Positions 42,851 through 54,181 of a stretch of 64,000 nt of DNA are shown here, piece after piece (the first letter of the stretch is position 1; each line of letters opens with the position of its first letter). The DNA comes from Antitrichia curtipendula (taxonomy: Eukaryota; Streptophyta; Bryopsida; Hypnales; Leucodontaceae). The notes beneath the pieces are model-generated. The model was not told the DNA's origin. It ran no database searches and saw only the letters and a list, made by a program, of their open reading frames with translations. The stretch lies in assembly GCA_951230915.1 (NCBI GenBank), contig OX579638.1, forward strand, positions 5,102,696-5,166,695, in the 5' to 3' direction. Made by a program: the position numbers and the translations under genes.

Positions 42851-45228
42851 TATGCTTGTTACAAGAGCTAGTTATGAAAACAAGAGATGCTCAAACATCT
42901 CTGGTCCTTAGGGGTTAACATGCTCAAATTTAAGCTTCAATTTCAATATATGTTATTGAGTTTGAAGAAACTAAGAGCGTTAGAATATGAGTCTTGGAGC
43001 TAAAATACAATAATTAGATGAAAGCCAATGCTAATCAAGTTTGTTTTGCACTTGGGAGAACATATTGAGACTACAAAACTTGCACCACGTTTTAAAACTC
43101 ATTTGCACTTGCTTTTTGTCTCAAGCATCACTAGCAAAAAAGTATGACTATTGTTTTCATTGATCTTATGAAACTAAGGACATGTAGAACTTGAAAGGTA
43201 ATGATAAAAGCCAAAGGGACTTACAATTGTGTAGCTCTATAGATTAGAATAAGCTATGAGTCTAATTCTATATTAGTTGTGACTTGCATCATTTGAATGT
43301 AAAACTTGTATTACTTTGTAAAATTCATTGACATAGACTTTTTTCTTTTCTAGAATATCTAGATCTCTTCATTTCACTCTTTGATTGACAATGGATAAGA
43401 GGTGGAATTGGATTTTAGAGGGTTGAGATTGGAACTTTGATTGACAATGGATAAGAGGTGGAATTGGATTTTAGAGGGTTGAGATTGGAAATTTGATTTT
43501 TGAAATGTGCATTTGTATTTGAAGTCCTACTACCATATCACCAAAGGACGACAACTAGTTTCTCTCAAATGCTAGGGGAGGGGCAAAAATTTGAAAAAAC
43601 TTTTGCATTTTCAATATCTCTTTTGTTGGTCTCTCCTTCTAAGTGCCTTATTTGTTGATAGCCATAATTAGGACGCTGAAGTTCTATTTTCACTTTTTCT
43701 CTGGAAGTACTACATGTGTTAACAAAAAAAACTATTTTCCCCTTCAAAATCAAGTGTTGAAGCCCACTAATGAGTTTACATGACTCTTCACAAGTGAGAC
43801 TTTGAATGGATAATATAATCCAATTAATTCTTATGTATATGACTTTGTTCAGTTTTATGGACATGCAATTCATTATTATATTGTCCACTCAAAAATTGTG
43901 TTAATAAAATTTCAAAAAAAGATATGCACATCTACAATCATCACTACTTATAACTGAGCATAGATAATATTGTTAAACATAATTCATTTTAATGAATCTT
44001 CTTAGACAAGAGTTATAAAAACCTTTGAAGTCAAAAGTAGAAGATGACAATCATCACTTATAACACATAACATAGTCTATAAAATTTGGGAAGAAAACAC
44101 TACAAATATGAGATATTTATTCCTATAGTGTATCATGTAAATTGACAAAGTTATAAGTTGTATCCTTCGTAAAAAACACCTAAATATTCAATTTAATTTT
44201 TTCAAACAAAGTATCTTAATTTTTTAACCTTCACCCATTAAAATTTACACTATTTTAAATTTGTATAGAATTGACATAGACATGTTTAGAACATATTAAA
44301 ATTAAGCACAATTTAGAAGATTATTGATTTTTTTAGGATAAACATATTTATCAGTAAAGAAAAATTATCTATAAAATTCATTTAAATAATGACTATTAAA
44401 ATATTCCTTACATTTTTTTTTCATACTCAAGTAGAACAATCATTCATGTAATTATATATTTGAATTATAATTTTTTATAAGTCATATACATCATGTAATT
44501 AAAAAAATTAAGAAATATACATAAATAGAAAAAAATCTACATTACTTAGAAATTGAACATATCTTGAAAAAACTTAAAAATATTCCTCAAAACAATTTCT
44601 AATCTATATGCACTTATTAAGAAAAACATCAGATTTAGGTTGAGTTTAGGGAAATGTCTAACAAGGTAGGGTCACCTAAAACCTCCATTTTTTCTAGTAT
44701 GTACAATTTTTTTTGCTAGCAAACAAAAGAGACATCAATGCACCAAAGAATGCATAGTTTTAATACCTTACACAAGAATTAAGAGGGATCCAAGTTTTTT
44801 TGGTAGATGTTTCAAAATTGTTGTTACTAACAATAGTCAATAGATATATATTGATGTATCTAGAAGCCATGGATATGTTGAGAGCATGTAATCAAGTAAC
44901 ACTTTTAGTCACCAAGTACTTTAGGGTGGTCCAATCTTAACCCGAGAATGACAAGTCCATGACCACAAATTTCAAACTTCATTGTCTATCAATCTAATTG
45001 CTCTATTTTGCAATTAGATATGAATGAAAATAATTACATTTATTTTTCAGAGATGAAGTCACATGTATCTATAAGTCATAAAAATTTGAAATTTTTTTTG
45101 AAAAATTTGAAACTACTGTACATTTTTGAAGACAAAAGAAGAAAATCCATAACAAATCCATAATGTATTGAAAAAATCTGAAATTTTCACCATAGATGTA
45201 TATTATAGTGTATAACATCATGATATAA
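42851..45228. other. AT-rich intergenic DNA; 56-bp perfect tandem duplication
   Basis: No gene supported. GGTCCTTAGGGGTTAA at 42903-42918 matches the terminus of the fold-back element at 3944-4696. A 56-bp unit (TTTGATTGACAATGGATAAG...) is perfectly duplicated at 43380-43435 and 43436-43491. The remainder is AT-rich. Confidence 0.5.
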
Positions 45229-48200
45229 GGTAGCAGCACCCATAAACGTGAGATTAAGGAGTTTGGAGCATCAGAATCGATTGAAATAGCTGGAAAGTAA
45301 TATTGCTAAGTAGGCAAGAAGATACAAAAAATACCAGCATGAATTCCAGAGTCTCGGTGGCAAGCCTGTGGCCCTGCAGATTTTCCAAAGTCCAAAATCA
45401 CGGAAAATGTAAAGTTGCGACTAGGGGATCCTAAGATAAAGTGTTCTTGAAGTCATCACTGTGCTCTGCAGGTCTAATAATAGCCTAAACAATAACTGAA
45501 ACTGTCACATGTGGCACCCAATACTGGCAGAGAAGATCAAAAAATACCACGCTAAGGGTATCTCATGCTGTTTAAAGTGGCGTTGAGGCCGAGCCTAAGG
45601 TAACTCAAGCTTGTTGCTAACTGGCGATGAAACTGCGCAGAGGGATTGGCGCTGCGATGGCTCTGGATTCCTTTGCCGCTAAGTGAGAACCCGCCTCCGC
45701 CGCACGTTGATCCACCTCCGAGATCACGGTAATTTGCCACCGAAGCCTGACGGCTCCACCTGCACCGCATGTGCCTCCTGATGCTTACAGCTGTGCCCGG
45801 ACTCAAGTGGGAGCCGTTGCCAGCGCCGTTGCAGGCAGATCAAAGGGACGTTGGGAGACCGCCAATGGCCTGGTCGATGACGATATTCTGGCCCGCTCCA
45901 ATGCCGCGTCCCCGCTTCCTGGCTCCAACCTCAGCATTCTTCAGTGCGCGCTCAGTCGCCTTCCTCGCACGCTCTCTTTCTTTATCTGCCTTCTTCCGCT
46001 CAGCTTGGATTCGTCGCAGCAATTTCTCAGCTTCCTTGCGTTCTTTGTCTTGTTCCCGTTGCGCCTTCTTCTGTTCCGCCTGGATCTTGCGTTCTTCGCG
46101 TTCTTTGGCTACTTCTTCCTTTCTAGCCGCCTTTGCTGTCATTGCATCAATATACTCATTGGATGTCATGATTATCGACTTCGAGTAGTCGATCAGAGGT
46201 TGATCACCTCGTGTTGCTCTTCGCACTCGGGACTCCACTCGGGGCAACGGGAATAAGTTCCGTTGTGTACTGTTCTCAGTTCCATCTTGCTCGCTCTCGG
46301 TGCTGCTGTCGGAGGAGAGGTCACAGTCCGAGTCTGACTGCACGAAATATTGTTGGTCCAGCGCCTCACTGTCGATGATGCACGACTCTTGTAGCGGTTG
46401 AGTTTCGAGGATGCAGTCTCCCTCTGTCAGTGCAAGGTCGGGGACAGCAACCTCCTCTGGGTCGTTCGATTCGTCTTCGTCGTCTTCTTGAGAGGGATCA
46501 ACGTAACATGAACTGGGTGCCATGTACTTGTCTACGGCTGTGGCTTGCAGTGGCCAGATTCCGGTGGCTGCAAAGCCCTTCATGATTTTTGCTGGGGTGA
46601 GTGCCTTTTTCAATGCTGTAGACACCCACTCTGCAAGTTCCTCTTTTCTTGCACCTCTCCCTTTATGATCTATAGTCCATCTATCTCTGCATGCTCTGAA
46701 GGCTACTTTAAACGGTTTGAATATACTGACATCTAGTGGCTGCAATCTGTGGCTTGTGTGGCTAGGCAAGGTGATGATGTCCAGACCCTCAGATCTAGCT
46801 TGTTGGACAACTTCTAGAGTCACATGTGACCCATGCCCATCTAGGATCAAAAGGTGTCTACTTTCTTGTGAGATTCCATACCTCTCTCTCAGAATAGAAA
46901 TGAAACGGTTGAGCCAGTTAGAAAATAAAAAAGCCGTCATCCAACCATTTGGCTGCATTGCCATACAAGCTCCACGTTCACATCTGAAAACATAGTTTCT
47001 GAGTTTACGTTTGCCTCTAAAGATATAAAAGTTTGGGACAGAATCGCCTGTTGCATTGACACATGAGAGGACTGTGAGGTGTTCCTTACTGTTTGGTATT
47101 GCTGTATGGACTGATCTGGTGCCTCGTTTTGCAAAGACAAGAGTCCCCCCTCCACCTCTTCCTGCTTGTGCTCCCGATTCGTCCGCGTTCCAGATGTTTG
47201 ATGCAGGATATCCATGGCCCTCGTATGCTTTCTTCAGATTCTCATAGAAAGAAGCCACATTGCTTGGATTGAGTCCCTTAGCACGTCCCTCCTCTAACCC
47301 CTGTGGAGATCTCAAAGTTAGCTCTGGATGACGATTTCGAAACCAACGCAACCATCCACGTCCAGGGATGCCGTCCTTGAAGGGTGTCCACCTCTCTTGT
47401 GTGATCTCTGCCACCTTCCTCCTTAGCTCCAAAATCGAGATAGGATGAGCATGGTCTTGCATTTCCAACATCCACTTGACAAGTGCAGCTTCTTCCTCCT
47501 TAGATAGAACTCCTTGCCTCCCTTTCTTTCGTTTCAATGTTCTCCCATACAGATGATCTCGAAGGGATGATTGAGGGATCCCTATGTCCCTTGCGGCTGT
47601 AGCGATTCTGGCACCAGCATCCACAGCAGCCACCGCAGCTGCGAGCTGTGAGTCTGTCCAGGACCCCGTACGCACCCGCCGTTTCATCCCAGCGTGCACA
47701 GGTGCGGTGACTGCTGGAGTTGCGGCCCAAGACCCTGCCGGCGTTGTGGTGGCCCTGGTGACTCGTCGTTGGCTCCCGCCTCCGCCTGCAGCATCGTCAG
47801 GGCTACTGAATCGGCCATTGATCGCTCCCACCAGCGCCTCAGTCTCCCCGTCGGTACGTTGCCCGGTTCCCCGCCAATCAGGTCCATCGGGGTTGTATTG
47901 GTTAGCTGGGAAGGTGACGGTTACTCCTCCCCGCCAGTCTCGCTCTTCACTGCTTGCAGGTCCCCGCCAGCCATATGAATTTGTCGCACCCGGCAGCATC
48001 GGCACAGGCCTCGTAACCTCCTGCTGCACTTGAGACTGATCTTTGTGACTACTGTAGCGAAGTGGATACAAAGACCAGGGACCACCTCGACGAAGACTAT
48101 ACGGTTGCTGCAATTCTTCTGGCCATGTCTCTGGCACAACATCAGTACTCTCAATGTATTGTTGTGGTTCCTGAATCGACATGATGAATGCGTGACTATC

Positions 48201-48765
48201 TAATCTGCAATCTAAAATTTCACAGCGCTCTCAGTGAACTATCCTAAGCTTCTGTTGCATCAAGTGAGTGAAAGCTCAGAATTACACACAATTTAAGATT
48301 GCACTCAGTGCCTTAAGTTAAGCTTTCCATGCTGCCTGCAAGTTAATTCCAGAGCCGCCAGTAGAAGCTCCAAATAATGACAGGAGAAACATTCAAAACT
48401 GTGCTGGTGAACCCCATATCCGCCTCCAACAAACCGCATAATCACGAGAGATTGAATGTGTAAATGCCATAATTACACCCAAAGCCACCAAAAATTTATT
48501 GTTTACATGCAATTACCAAACCAAAAGCCGGCTCTGCATCACATTAAACCGCCCTGCCATGCACCTCCTTAATTTTTCCATGATTCTACAAACCGCATGC
48601 ATTGAACTTGCTTCCAAGCCCACTGGCACTGTCAATTGCTGCAACTTTCATCCATAACCGTTATTATTTTGAACTTATCAGTCATGGGGCTAAATACCTC
48701 GGACATGGGTACAAAAATAGGTCACGCCCATAGAGACTGTCACGTTTATGGGTGCTGCTACCTTA
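45227..48765. mobile_element. apparently complete pogo-type (Tc1/mariner superfamily) transposon, 3535 bp
   Basis: Terminal inverted repeats: left 45229-45251 begins AGGTAGCAGCACC and runs to CATAAACGTGA; right 48740-48763 is TCACGTTTATGGG followed by TGCTGCTACCT. They match over about 24 bases with a single one-base length difference. TA flanks both ends (45227-45228, 48764-48765), the target duplication of this superfamily. The interior is GC-richer than the AT-rich flanks and carries one long intact transposase gene on the minus strand. All parts needed for an autonomous element appear present. Confidence 0.9.
45840..48182 (-). CDS. pogo-type DDE/DDD transposase (780 aa)
   Basis: Uninterrupted single-exon frame from ATG 48182 (MSIQEPQQY) to TGA 45840-45842. 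Residues 1-165 are low in order and Gly/Arg/Pro-rich. Residues about 168-215 form a pipsqueak-like helix-turn-helix (TGSWTDSQLAAAVAAVDAGA ... SSLRDHLYGR). About 222-292 form a CENP-B-type DNA-binding module (GVLSKEEEAALVKWMLEMQ ... WLRWFRNRHPEL). The catalytic DDE_1 domain spans about 318-520 with Asp334 (NADESG), Asp448 (LLILDGHGSH) and Asp484 (HRLQPLDVSIFKPF), 35 residues between the last two; a DDD triad is usual for pogo relatives. The tail (about 695-765) is a highly charged Lys/Glu/Arg coiled coil. The protein should bind the element ends and catalyse cut-and-paste transposition in the nucleus. No stop or frameshift is present, which suggests recent activity or selection for a host role; the intact terminal repeats favour the first. 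Confidence 0.92.
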   Translation of the reverse strand: MSIQEPQQYIESTDVVPETWPEELQQPYSLRRGGPWSLYPLRYSSHKDQSQVQQEVTRPVPMLPGATNSYGWRGPASSEERDWRGGVTVTFPANQYNPDGPDWRGTGQRTDGETEALVGAINGRFSSPDDAAGGGGSQRRVTRATTTPAGSWAATPAVTAPVHAGMKRRVRTGSWTDSQLAAAVAAVDAGARIATAARDIGIPQSSLRDHLYGRTLKRKKGRQGVLSKEEEAALVKWMLEMQDHAHPISILELRRKVAEITQERWTPFKDGIPGRGWLRWFRNRHPELTLRSPQGLEEGRAKGLNPSNVASFYENLKKAYEGHGYPASNIWNADESGAQAGRGGGGTLVFAKRGTRSVHTAIPNSKEHLTVLSCVNATGDSVPNFYIFRGKRKLRNYVFRCERGACMAMQPNGWMTAFLFSNWLNRFISILRERYGISQESRHLLILDGHGSHVTLEVVQQARSEGLDIITLPSHTSHRLQPLDVSIFKPFKVAFRACRDRWTIDHKGRGARKEELAEWVSTALKKALTPAKIMKGFAATGIWPLQATAVDKYMAPSSCYVDPSQEDDEDESNDPEEVAVPDLALTEGDCILETQPLQESCIIDSEALDQQYFVQSDSDCDLSSDSSTESEQDGTENSTQRNLFPLPRVESRVRRATRGDQPLIDYSKSIIMTSNEYIDAMTAKAARKEEVAKEREERKIQAEQKKAQREQDKERKEAEKLLRRIQAERKKADKERERARKATERALKNAEVGARKRGRGIGAGQNIVIDQAIGGLPTSL

Positions 48766-50013
48766 AACCAAAGTTGTTGTGTCCACTAAATTTAGAAAAT
48801 CATCAAATCAATGTTCTTCCAAAGGTCATTTTGCTATATAATATTGAAATTTACAAATTTTTCAAAATTTCTAACCAGAATAGAAACTGCATTTACATTT
48901 GATAAGCTTTATTTCATTAGTAGGACTCAAATTCAAAAAAGACCATATTTATAGCTAAAATTCACAATCAAAGTAGAAACTGCATTTGATAAGCTTCATT
49001 TCACTAGGACTCAAATTCAAAAAATAACATTTTTATGGTTAAAATTCACATCAAGAGTAAATAACAAAAAATAGCTAAAACACAATACTAACAAGGGTGA
49101 TTCATGGATTAAGCATCTTCTTTAGAAAAGTGAATAATACCACAATGAGGGAGTTTGCTAATAGCTTCTCAAAAGCATGAAGTGCTATCGTTGCTGGGAC
49201 TCTAGAAATTTGCTTTGGAAGGAATAACTGAGTTCTCTACCTTACTGAATCCTTGCATTTTCCAAAGAAGATCTGAATAAATTGTTTTGATAATGAAACT
49301 CGATGGCACTTACTGGATATCTGTAATGTCTTCACAAGCAGTAACCATCTGAGAACGTAATTCAACATCTAAATCAACATCTAAAAATCAAAAGACAGTT
49401 AAGGCACCTCAACTGCAAGGAAAAACCGAAAATCCTGGTAACTGTAAGTAAGCCAGTTATCAAATGGGAGCTGTACAGTTGGCCTATAACCACCTGGAAG
49501 CAGTTACACATGTACCAGTCGCTAAGTAACTGTCGTTAGTAGTTGACATCTAGGCACTAAAAACAAACTGTCCCTTACCCTTTTCACATCTTGACAACAC
49601 GAGAACGTAGAAGCACCAATATGCAAGAAAAGAGAATCAACAGTTCTGATCAGTTTTCTTCATAGATCAAGCTTTCATCAGTGTTACATTGGTCTTTGTG
49701 ACAACTTAAAAGAAGATATAGATGCATCCATACACTTGAAGTATTGACAAGAAGTTAGTTTGCACACGAATTCTCGTAGTGCATTTCCACCTCTAGCTAT
49801 TCGCCTGCTGCACTCACTCTCAGTAGAGTTCCTCTTAAAATCCCCTAAACCATTTGTTAACCCAATGAAATCTAGTATGGCTTGTCCATAATGTCCAAAT
49901 TCCATCAGAAGGATAAAAAGAATGTTGTAAGCAGAACAACTTTGATCAGAAACCTTGGGAGCCACGTTAGCTATATCAACATGCAACGAACAAATCCCAT
50001 CTTTGGAAGATCT
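48766..50013. other. intergenic and 3' flank of the FRIGIDA-like gene
   Basis: No gene supported. GATAAGCTT...TTTCACTAGGACTCAAATTCA-type phrases are duplicated about 85 bp apart (48901-48940 and 48984-49023). The part near 49.6-50.0 kb is probably the 3' untranslated region of the next gene. Confidence 0.4.
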
Positions 50014-53000
50014 TCAGTGAAGAAATGAAGCCTGATAAGCTGGAGGAGGCGGAGGCAGCCCACTACCAAACTGATAGCTACTATATGTATTGGAAGGATT
50101 GGAGTAACCTGAGGATCCATATACAGGAGAACCTAAGCCATCAGTAGAATAAAGATAGGAACTAGAAAGAGAGACTGGGCTGCGATTCCCACCTGCGTAA
50201 GTAGTAGAGTACCCCCCTTGGCCGCGACGATCATAAGCATTCTGTGTTTGCAGGCCGTAAGCCGTCACGCCCACACTCCCATATTGACCTCTGTCCGAGG
50301 CACCACGGTAGTAGTTTCGGCTGTCGTTATTAGCGTTCGTGGTAGTTGCGTAACCAGTTCCAGTACCATTGCTAGCACGGGGCCGCTTGGTTTGAGCTTT
50401 CACAGCTACGGCCGCCCTCTTTCTGTCTGATTTAGCCTTCTCAAGTTGGACTACACGTTTTTGAAGGGGCGTGGACGGATATTGACTTTCTAATTGATAC
50501 TCTTCAATGCACTTCAACACAGCTTTCAGTGCAGCCAGCTCCTTCATAGTCGCATCGTTCTGCAAAACCAAAATATACCATTGATATTTCAGTTCTCTAT
50601 CCATTTCAGAACAACCACAGTAAAGAAGACAACTCTTTGCTGAGATGGTTTTGATGTGGTGTGGCCCAGTCATGAGTAGAGTAGTCACTCGTACCCAGTC
50701 CAGGATTGGAGTCAACAAATACTCCTGTAAACATCGCCCGAAAAATAGTCAATACAGATATTCACCAAAGGTATCCAGAGAGTACCGACAGGCCACGTCA
50801 GAGATTCAACTGTGCGCTAGTAGAAAATTTTCTCCCCGATCAACTTGGTAAGGTTGTCATCAAAAGTAAGAACTCGTGACCGAGCCTGCAGTATCCTAAG
50901 TCGGAAAGAAATAACTTCACTTACCCCGAAAATATCCTAACTCGACAAAAGCTCTTAACCAATGAATTGCACAGCGTTCTCATCAATACTCTAGTATCTC
51001 AAACAGTGGATCTATAATAGTAGAATCCAACTTAATTGATATTCCTATTTAATGACGTTATATGACTCCCTAGAAAAGGGTGTTCATAACGTTGGCTTCA
51101 ACAAACATCAAGAGGTAAAAAGCGGATGACTCCATCTGGCAGCACCGAAAATACCAAACCAATTATGATAGATCTCACGCCAACTCAGAAAATCACCACA
51201 AACAGACAGACCTAAGAAAGGTCTGTCAGTGCGAAAAAATAATGTCATGTCTTTAACTCAAACTCTGGAGTTCGAAACCGTTGCGTAAGTCCACAGTAAC
51301 GTCAAACATTCAGGACTGGAAACGAACACCTAAAAATTGACGTCAAATGCATGGAGAGTTAAGAGGCAAATGTGACCCAGCACACCCTTCTGATTCTTGG
51401 GTACTGTACAAATTTACTAGGCATGCATGACTGTTGTTCTGCATCTATAACCGGAGTCGTAATACACGCAGACCTTAAACAGACCCTTGCAAAATTTGGA
51501 CGCCTCAATCAAAGCATCTCCATGTGAGATGCTTAAAATAGAATAAAATAACGCAGTACTCCAGTCACAGAAACAGTTTCATTAGGGTAAATTCAATCTG
51601 CAGGGCAGTCTGTGCAGTACCTGAGCAGCTGCTGAGCTGTTTCCAGTCCTTAAAATTGATTGTGCAGTTCTTCGGGCCTCCTTTAGATAAGATTTCAACA
51701 AGGGAATCGGCTGAACTCGATCCATTATTCCGAAAGAATGCGCAAATGAGAGAGCCTCAATTTGCTTCCCCTCTTTGGCCAGCCTGTCCACGACATCTGT
51801 GATAAAAACATACAATGATAAAGTACTGCAGATGATAAGTACGTTTTTAATAGATCTACTTCCAAATCCCACCAATGGATAGGATTTCTCATTATGGGGT
51901 TAGTAAAAAAATATGAAGAACCAGTAATCAAGTATCAACCAGTACCTAGGTACCCCCTTGTGTTCACAATGATCAACCACACGCAAACGAAAGCATGCAC
52001 AGTTAGAACCCAGGGAAGTGCCTGACCGATTCAACACTATCCATATGCCTTGCTACCATCTACTGCAGAAAATAAGTACGCGTTGAACAGCTCTGATCAT
52101 CACTGGCCTTGATAGCATATACTCATTCTACTTTGAATGGATATACGAAATATTTGTGCACGCGCTTTCCAAAACAAATTGCACGAGTCATAAGGTAGGG
52201 ATGCTCCATACAATAACCCGAACGAGGACTTTCCATTTGTAAGCCACTTACTAACCTCCTTATTATGAAAACCAAAAAGAATCGTTAGAGGCACAAAGTT
52301 ACCTGCTAATCCTTCAACAGCATGCACATCTGACATTGAAAACATCACCTGACCGTGGGCAAAGATGTGATTTGTGGCGGTTGGTGTAGTAAAGAATACA
52401 CTAACAAGACATAGACACATTTGCACAGCCTGGTAGGTAGTGTGTGAATGTCAAATGAGCAAGAACGAAAATCAGGTAGTTACCCGACGCATCAGAGAAA
52501 CGCGTAGCAAGGGAAGGGGTTGCAAACAGCAGAAACCTCTACATGGAGGTCTCCGAGCAAGAAGTGAGACAGTCATATTGACAGAAAAATATAATCTACT
52601 GTCTCAGAGCGAAGGTGTGGGATAAGGATTGCTTGTGCATTGGGAAAGCTGCATATTAAAGACGACGCACGCTAACACATGAAGAGGCCTAAGAGGCCTC
52701 TACGCAGAGGAGAGACACCAACCTGGTATCTTGGCAGAGAGTCCAAGGGACCGGCAGAGCGCAGGGGTTTGCCTGCGCCTGGCAACAGCGGTGACAAGTT
52801 TGCACAGCTCGTCATCATTATACTCCGTAGCAATTCCAAAGGTAGCCAAGAGCTGAAGGAAAGCCTGGGCATCAAGAGAATTGCCCGCGGCATCGCCTTG
52901 CAGATTCATTCGGGACTTCCACTGGTCTGCCACCTGCTTGGCCGACTCCTTAACGTTGGTGGGCACCACTGAATTATCGGCTCCCAACAATGGGTCTGCT

Positions 53001-54100
53001 AAAACCACAGCCAGACACTCCAGAAGCAGAATACAGGCCCGACGGTTAGCCGAGGCCCCTGATTCCTTGTCCTTCTCAGAGCCAGGGTTGGTCACTGGCA
53101 CAACACTGGCCGGCTCCGGAAGGTGATAGCCTTCCAAAGCCCCCAGCACCATGCGTGCGGGATCGATGGCACACTGCAGAGCAGAGGGCAGCTCACTACG
53201 AAGCGCTCCCACATCCTTTCGATGGTCAACAATGTACTTCCTGAGCCCATCGCCATCCATCACCTCGCACAGCGCCTTTAGCTGTGGGCGCACCCGCACT
53301 TCAGGTACTACTACTGCTTTAGGAGTGGGAGCGGGAGCGGTGGTATTATTAACAGGAGAGGTAGTAGAAGGAGTAACCGTAAGGGGAGCGCTAGTGATAT
53401 TATCAGACTTTTTAGCAGGCACTGACCCGTTCGCAGCCCCTTCATGTTCAACAGCTTTTATTCCATTTCCAACAGGCTTAGCAACATCTACTTCCATGGC
53501 CTCAGACTTCAAAGCGGAGCCATTAGTAGTAATGGCCGCTTCCGGAGAACGATCAGGCTCGGCTTTACTAGCTACTATTTCAGCGGAGACACCATTACTC
53601 AAAGGCGCTTTAAAAGCACTCTCAGCTTCGAGGCGCGATCGCTCTTCCAGCCATTTCCGCTTCTCTTCGAACAATGACGCAATAGCATGGTCTTTCTGCT
53701 CTTGCACTCTCGACAGCATGGCCTGCTCTCGCGTCGCCACGGCCTCTTCCCTCTTCGTGAGCGCCTTCTGCATCTCACCATACTTGAGCTCATACTCCTT
53801 CTCTCTTGCGACCAGATCCTCGAGACGCTTCTGCATAATCCCCTCAAGCCCACTGAAATAATCCTCAAACTCTTTCCACTCTACAGTACAGTTCACTATC
53901 GCCGCTCTCTGAATCTCCAAATCCGCCATTACGGCCCGCAAGCGCTCCTTCCGAGAAGGAACTGCTTCTAACGATTCCTTCACCGGGTCTACGACGATTG
54001 CCACCTCCTCCTCCTCCTGCTGGTGGCCTTCCTCCTTCCCCACATCCTTAGCATCCCCTTCCTTCATCACACTCACATCATTCTCAATCTCGGTCGCCAT
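50014..54100 (-). CDS. FRIGIDA-like protein (699 aa, 3 exons)
   Basis: Exons 52723-54100, 51621-51796 and 50014-50559, joined in phase at GT/AG sites (donors GTTGGTGT and GTACTGCA; acceptors TTTATCACAG and GGTTTTGCAG). The start is ATG 54100 (MATEIENDVSV). Residues 1-45 are acidic. Residues 50-160 form a coiled coil (MADLEIQRAAIVNCTVEWKE ... KRLEDLVAREKEYELKYGEM). Residues about 270-520 are the Frigida domain (LKALCEVMDGDGLRKYIVDH; ALGALEGYH-like; LCRSLGLSAKIPDVVDRLAK; LLKSYLKEARR). Residues 519-699 begin with NDATMKELAALKAVLKCIEE and end in a Tyr/Gly/Ser/Pro-rich tail (GSGLPPPPPAYQASF). Founding members of the family scaffold chromatin complexes that control flowering time in seed plants; FRL-type relatives exist across land plants with less defined nuclear roles. 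The leader has a telo-box at 54173. Confidence 0.88.
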
Positions 54101-54172
54101 CACACTCCCCGCAATCTATCACAATCCTCACCTCTCACTCCGCAAATAAATGTCAAATTCGCAAACTCCACG

Positions 54173-54181
54173 AAACCCTAA
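54173..54181 (+). promoter_or_regulatory. telo-box upstream of the FRIGIDA-like gene
   Basis: AAACCCTAA, 73 bp upstream of the ATG. This motif is common near the transcription start of plant housekeeping genes and recruits telomere-repeat-binding and Polycomb-related factors. Assignment by motif only. Confidence 0.4.

Noticed and set aside
47584..48033. Long plus-strand open frame opposite the transposase
   Set aside because: It is the mirror of a GC-rich coding sequence; no conserved motif, and the minus-strand frame has clear domains.
52100..52426. Possible extra exon between exons 1 and 2 of the FRIGIDA-like gene
   Set aside because: Direct joining of 52723 to 51796 is in phase and restores the conserved KIPDVVDRLAK stretch; an inserted exon would break it.
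53151..53861. 236-codon plus-strand frame opposite the FRIGIDA-like gene
   Set aside because: Shadow frame rich in Ser/Leu; the minus strand encodes the recognisable coiled coil and Frigida domain.
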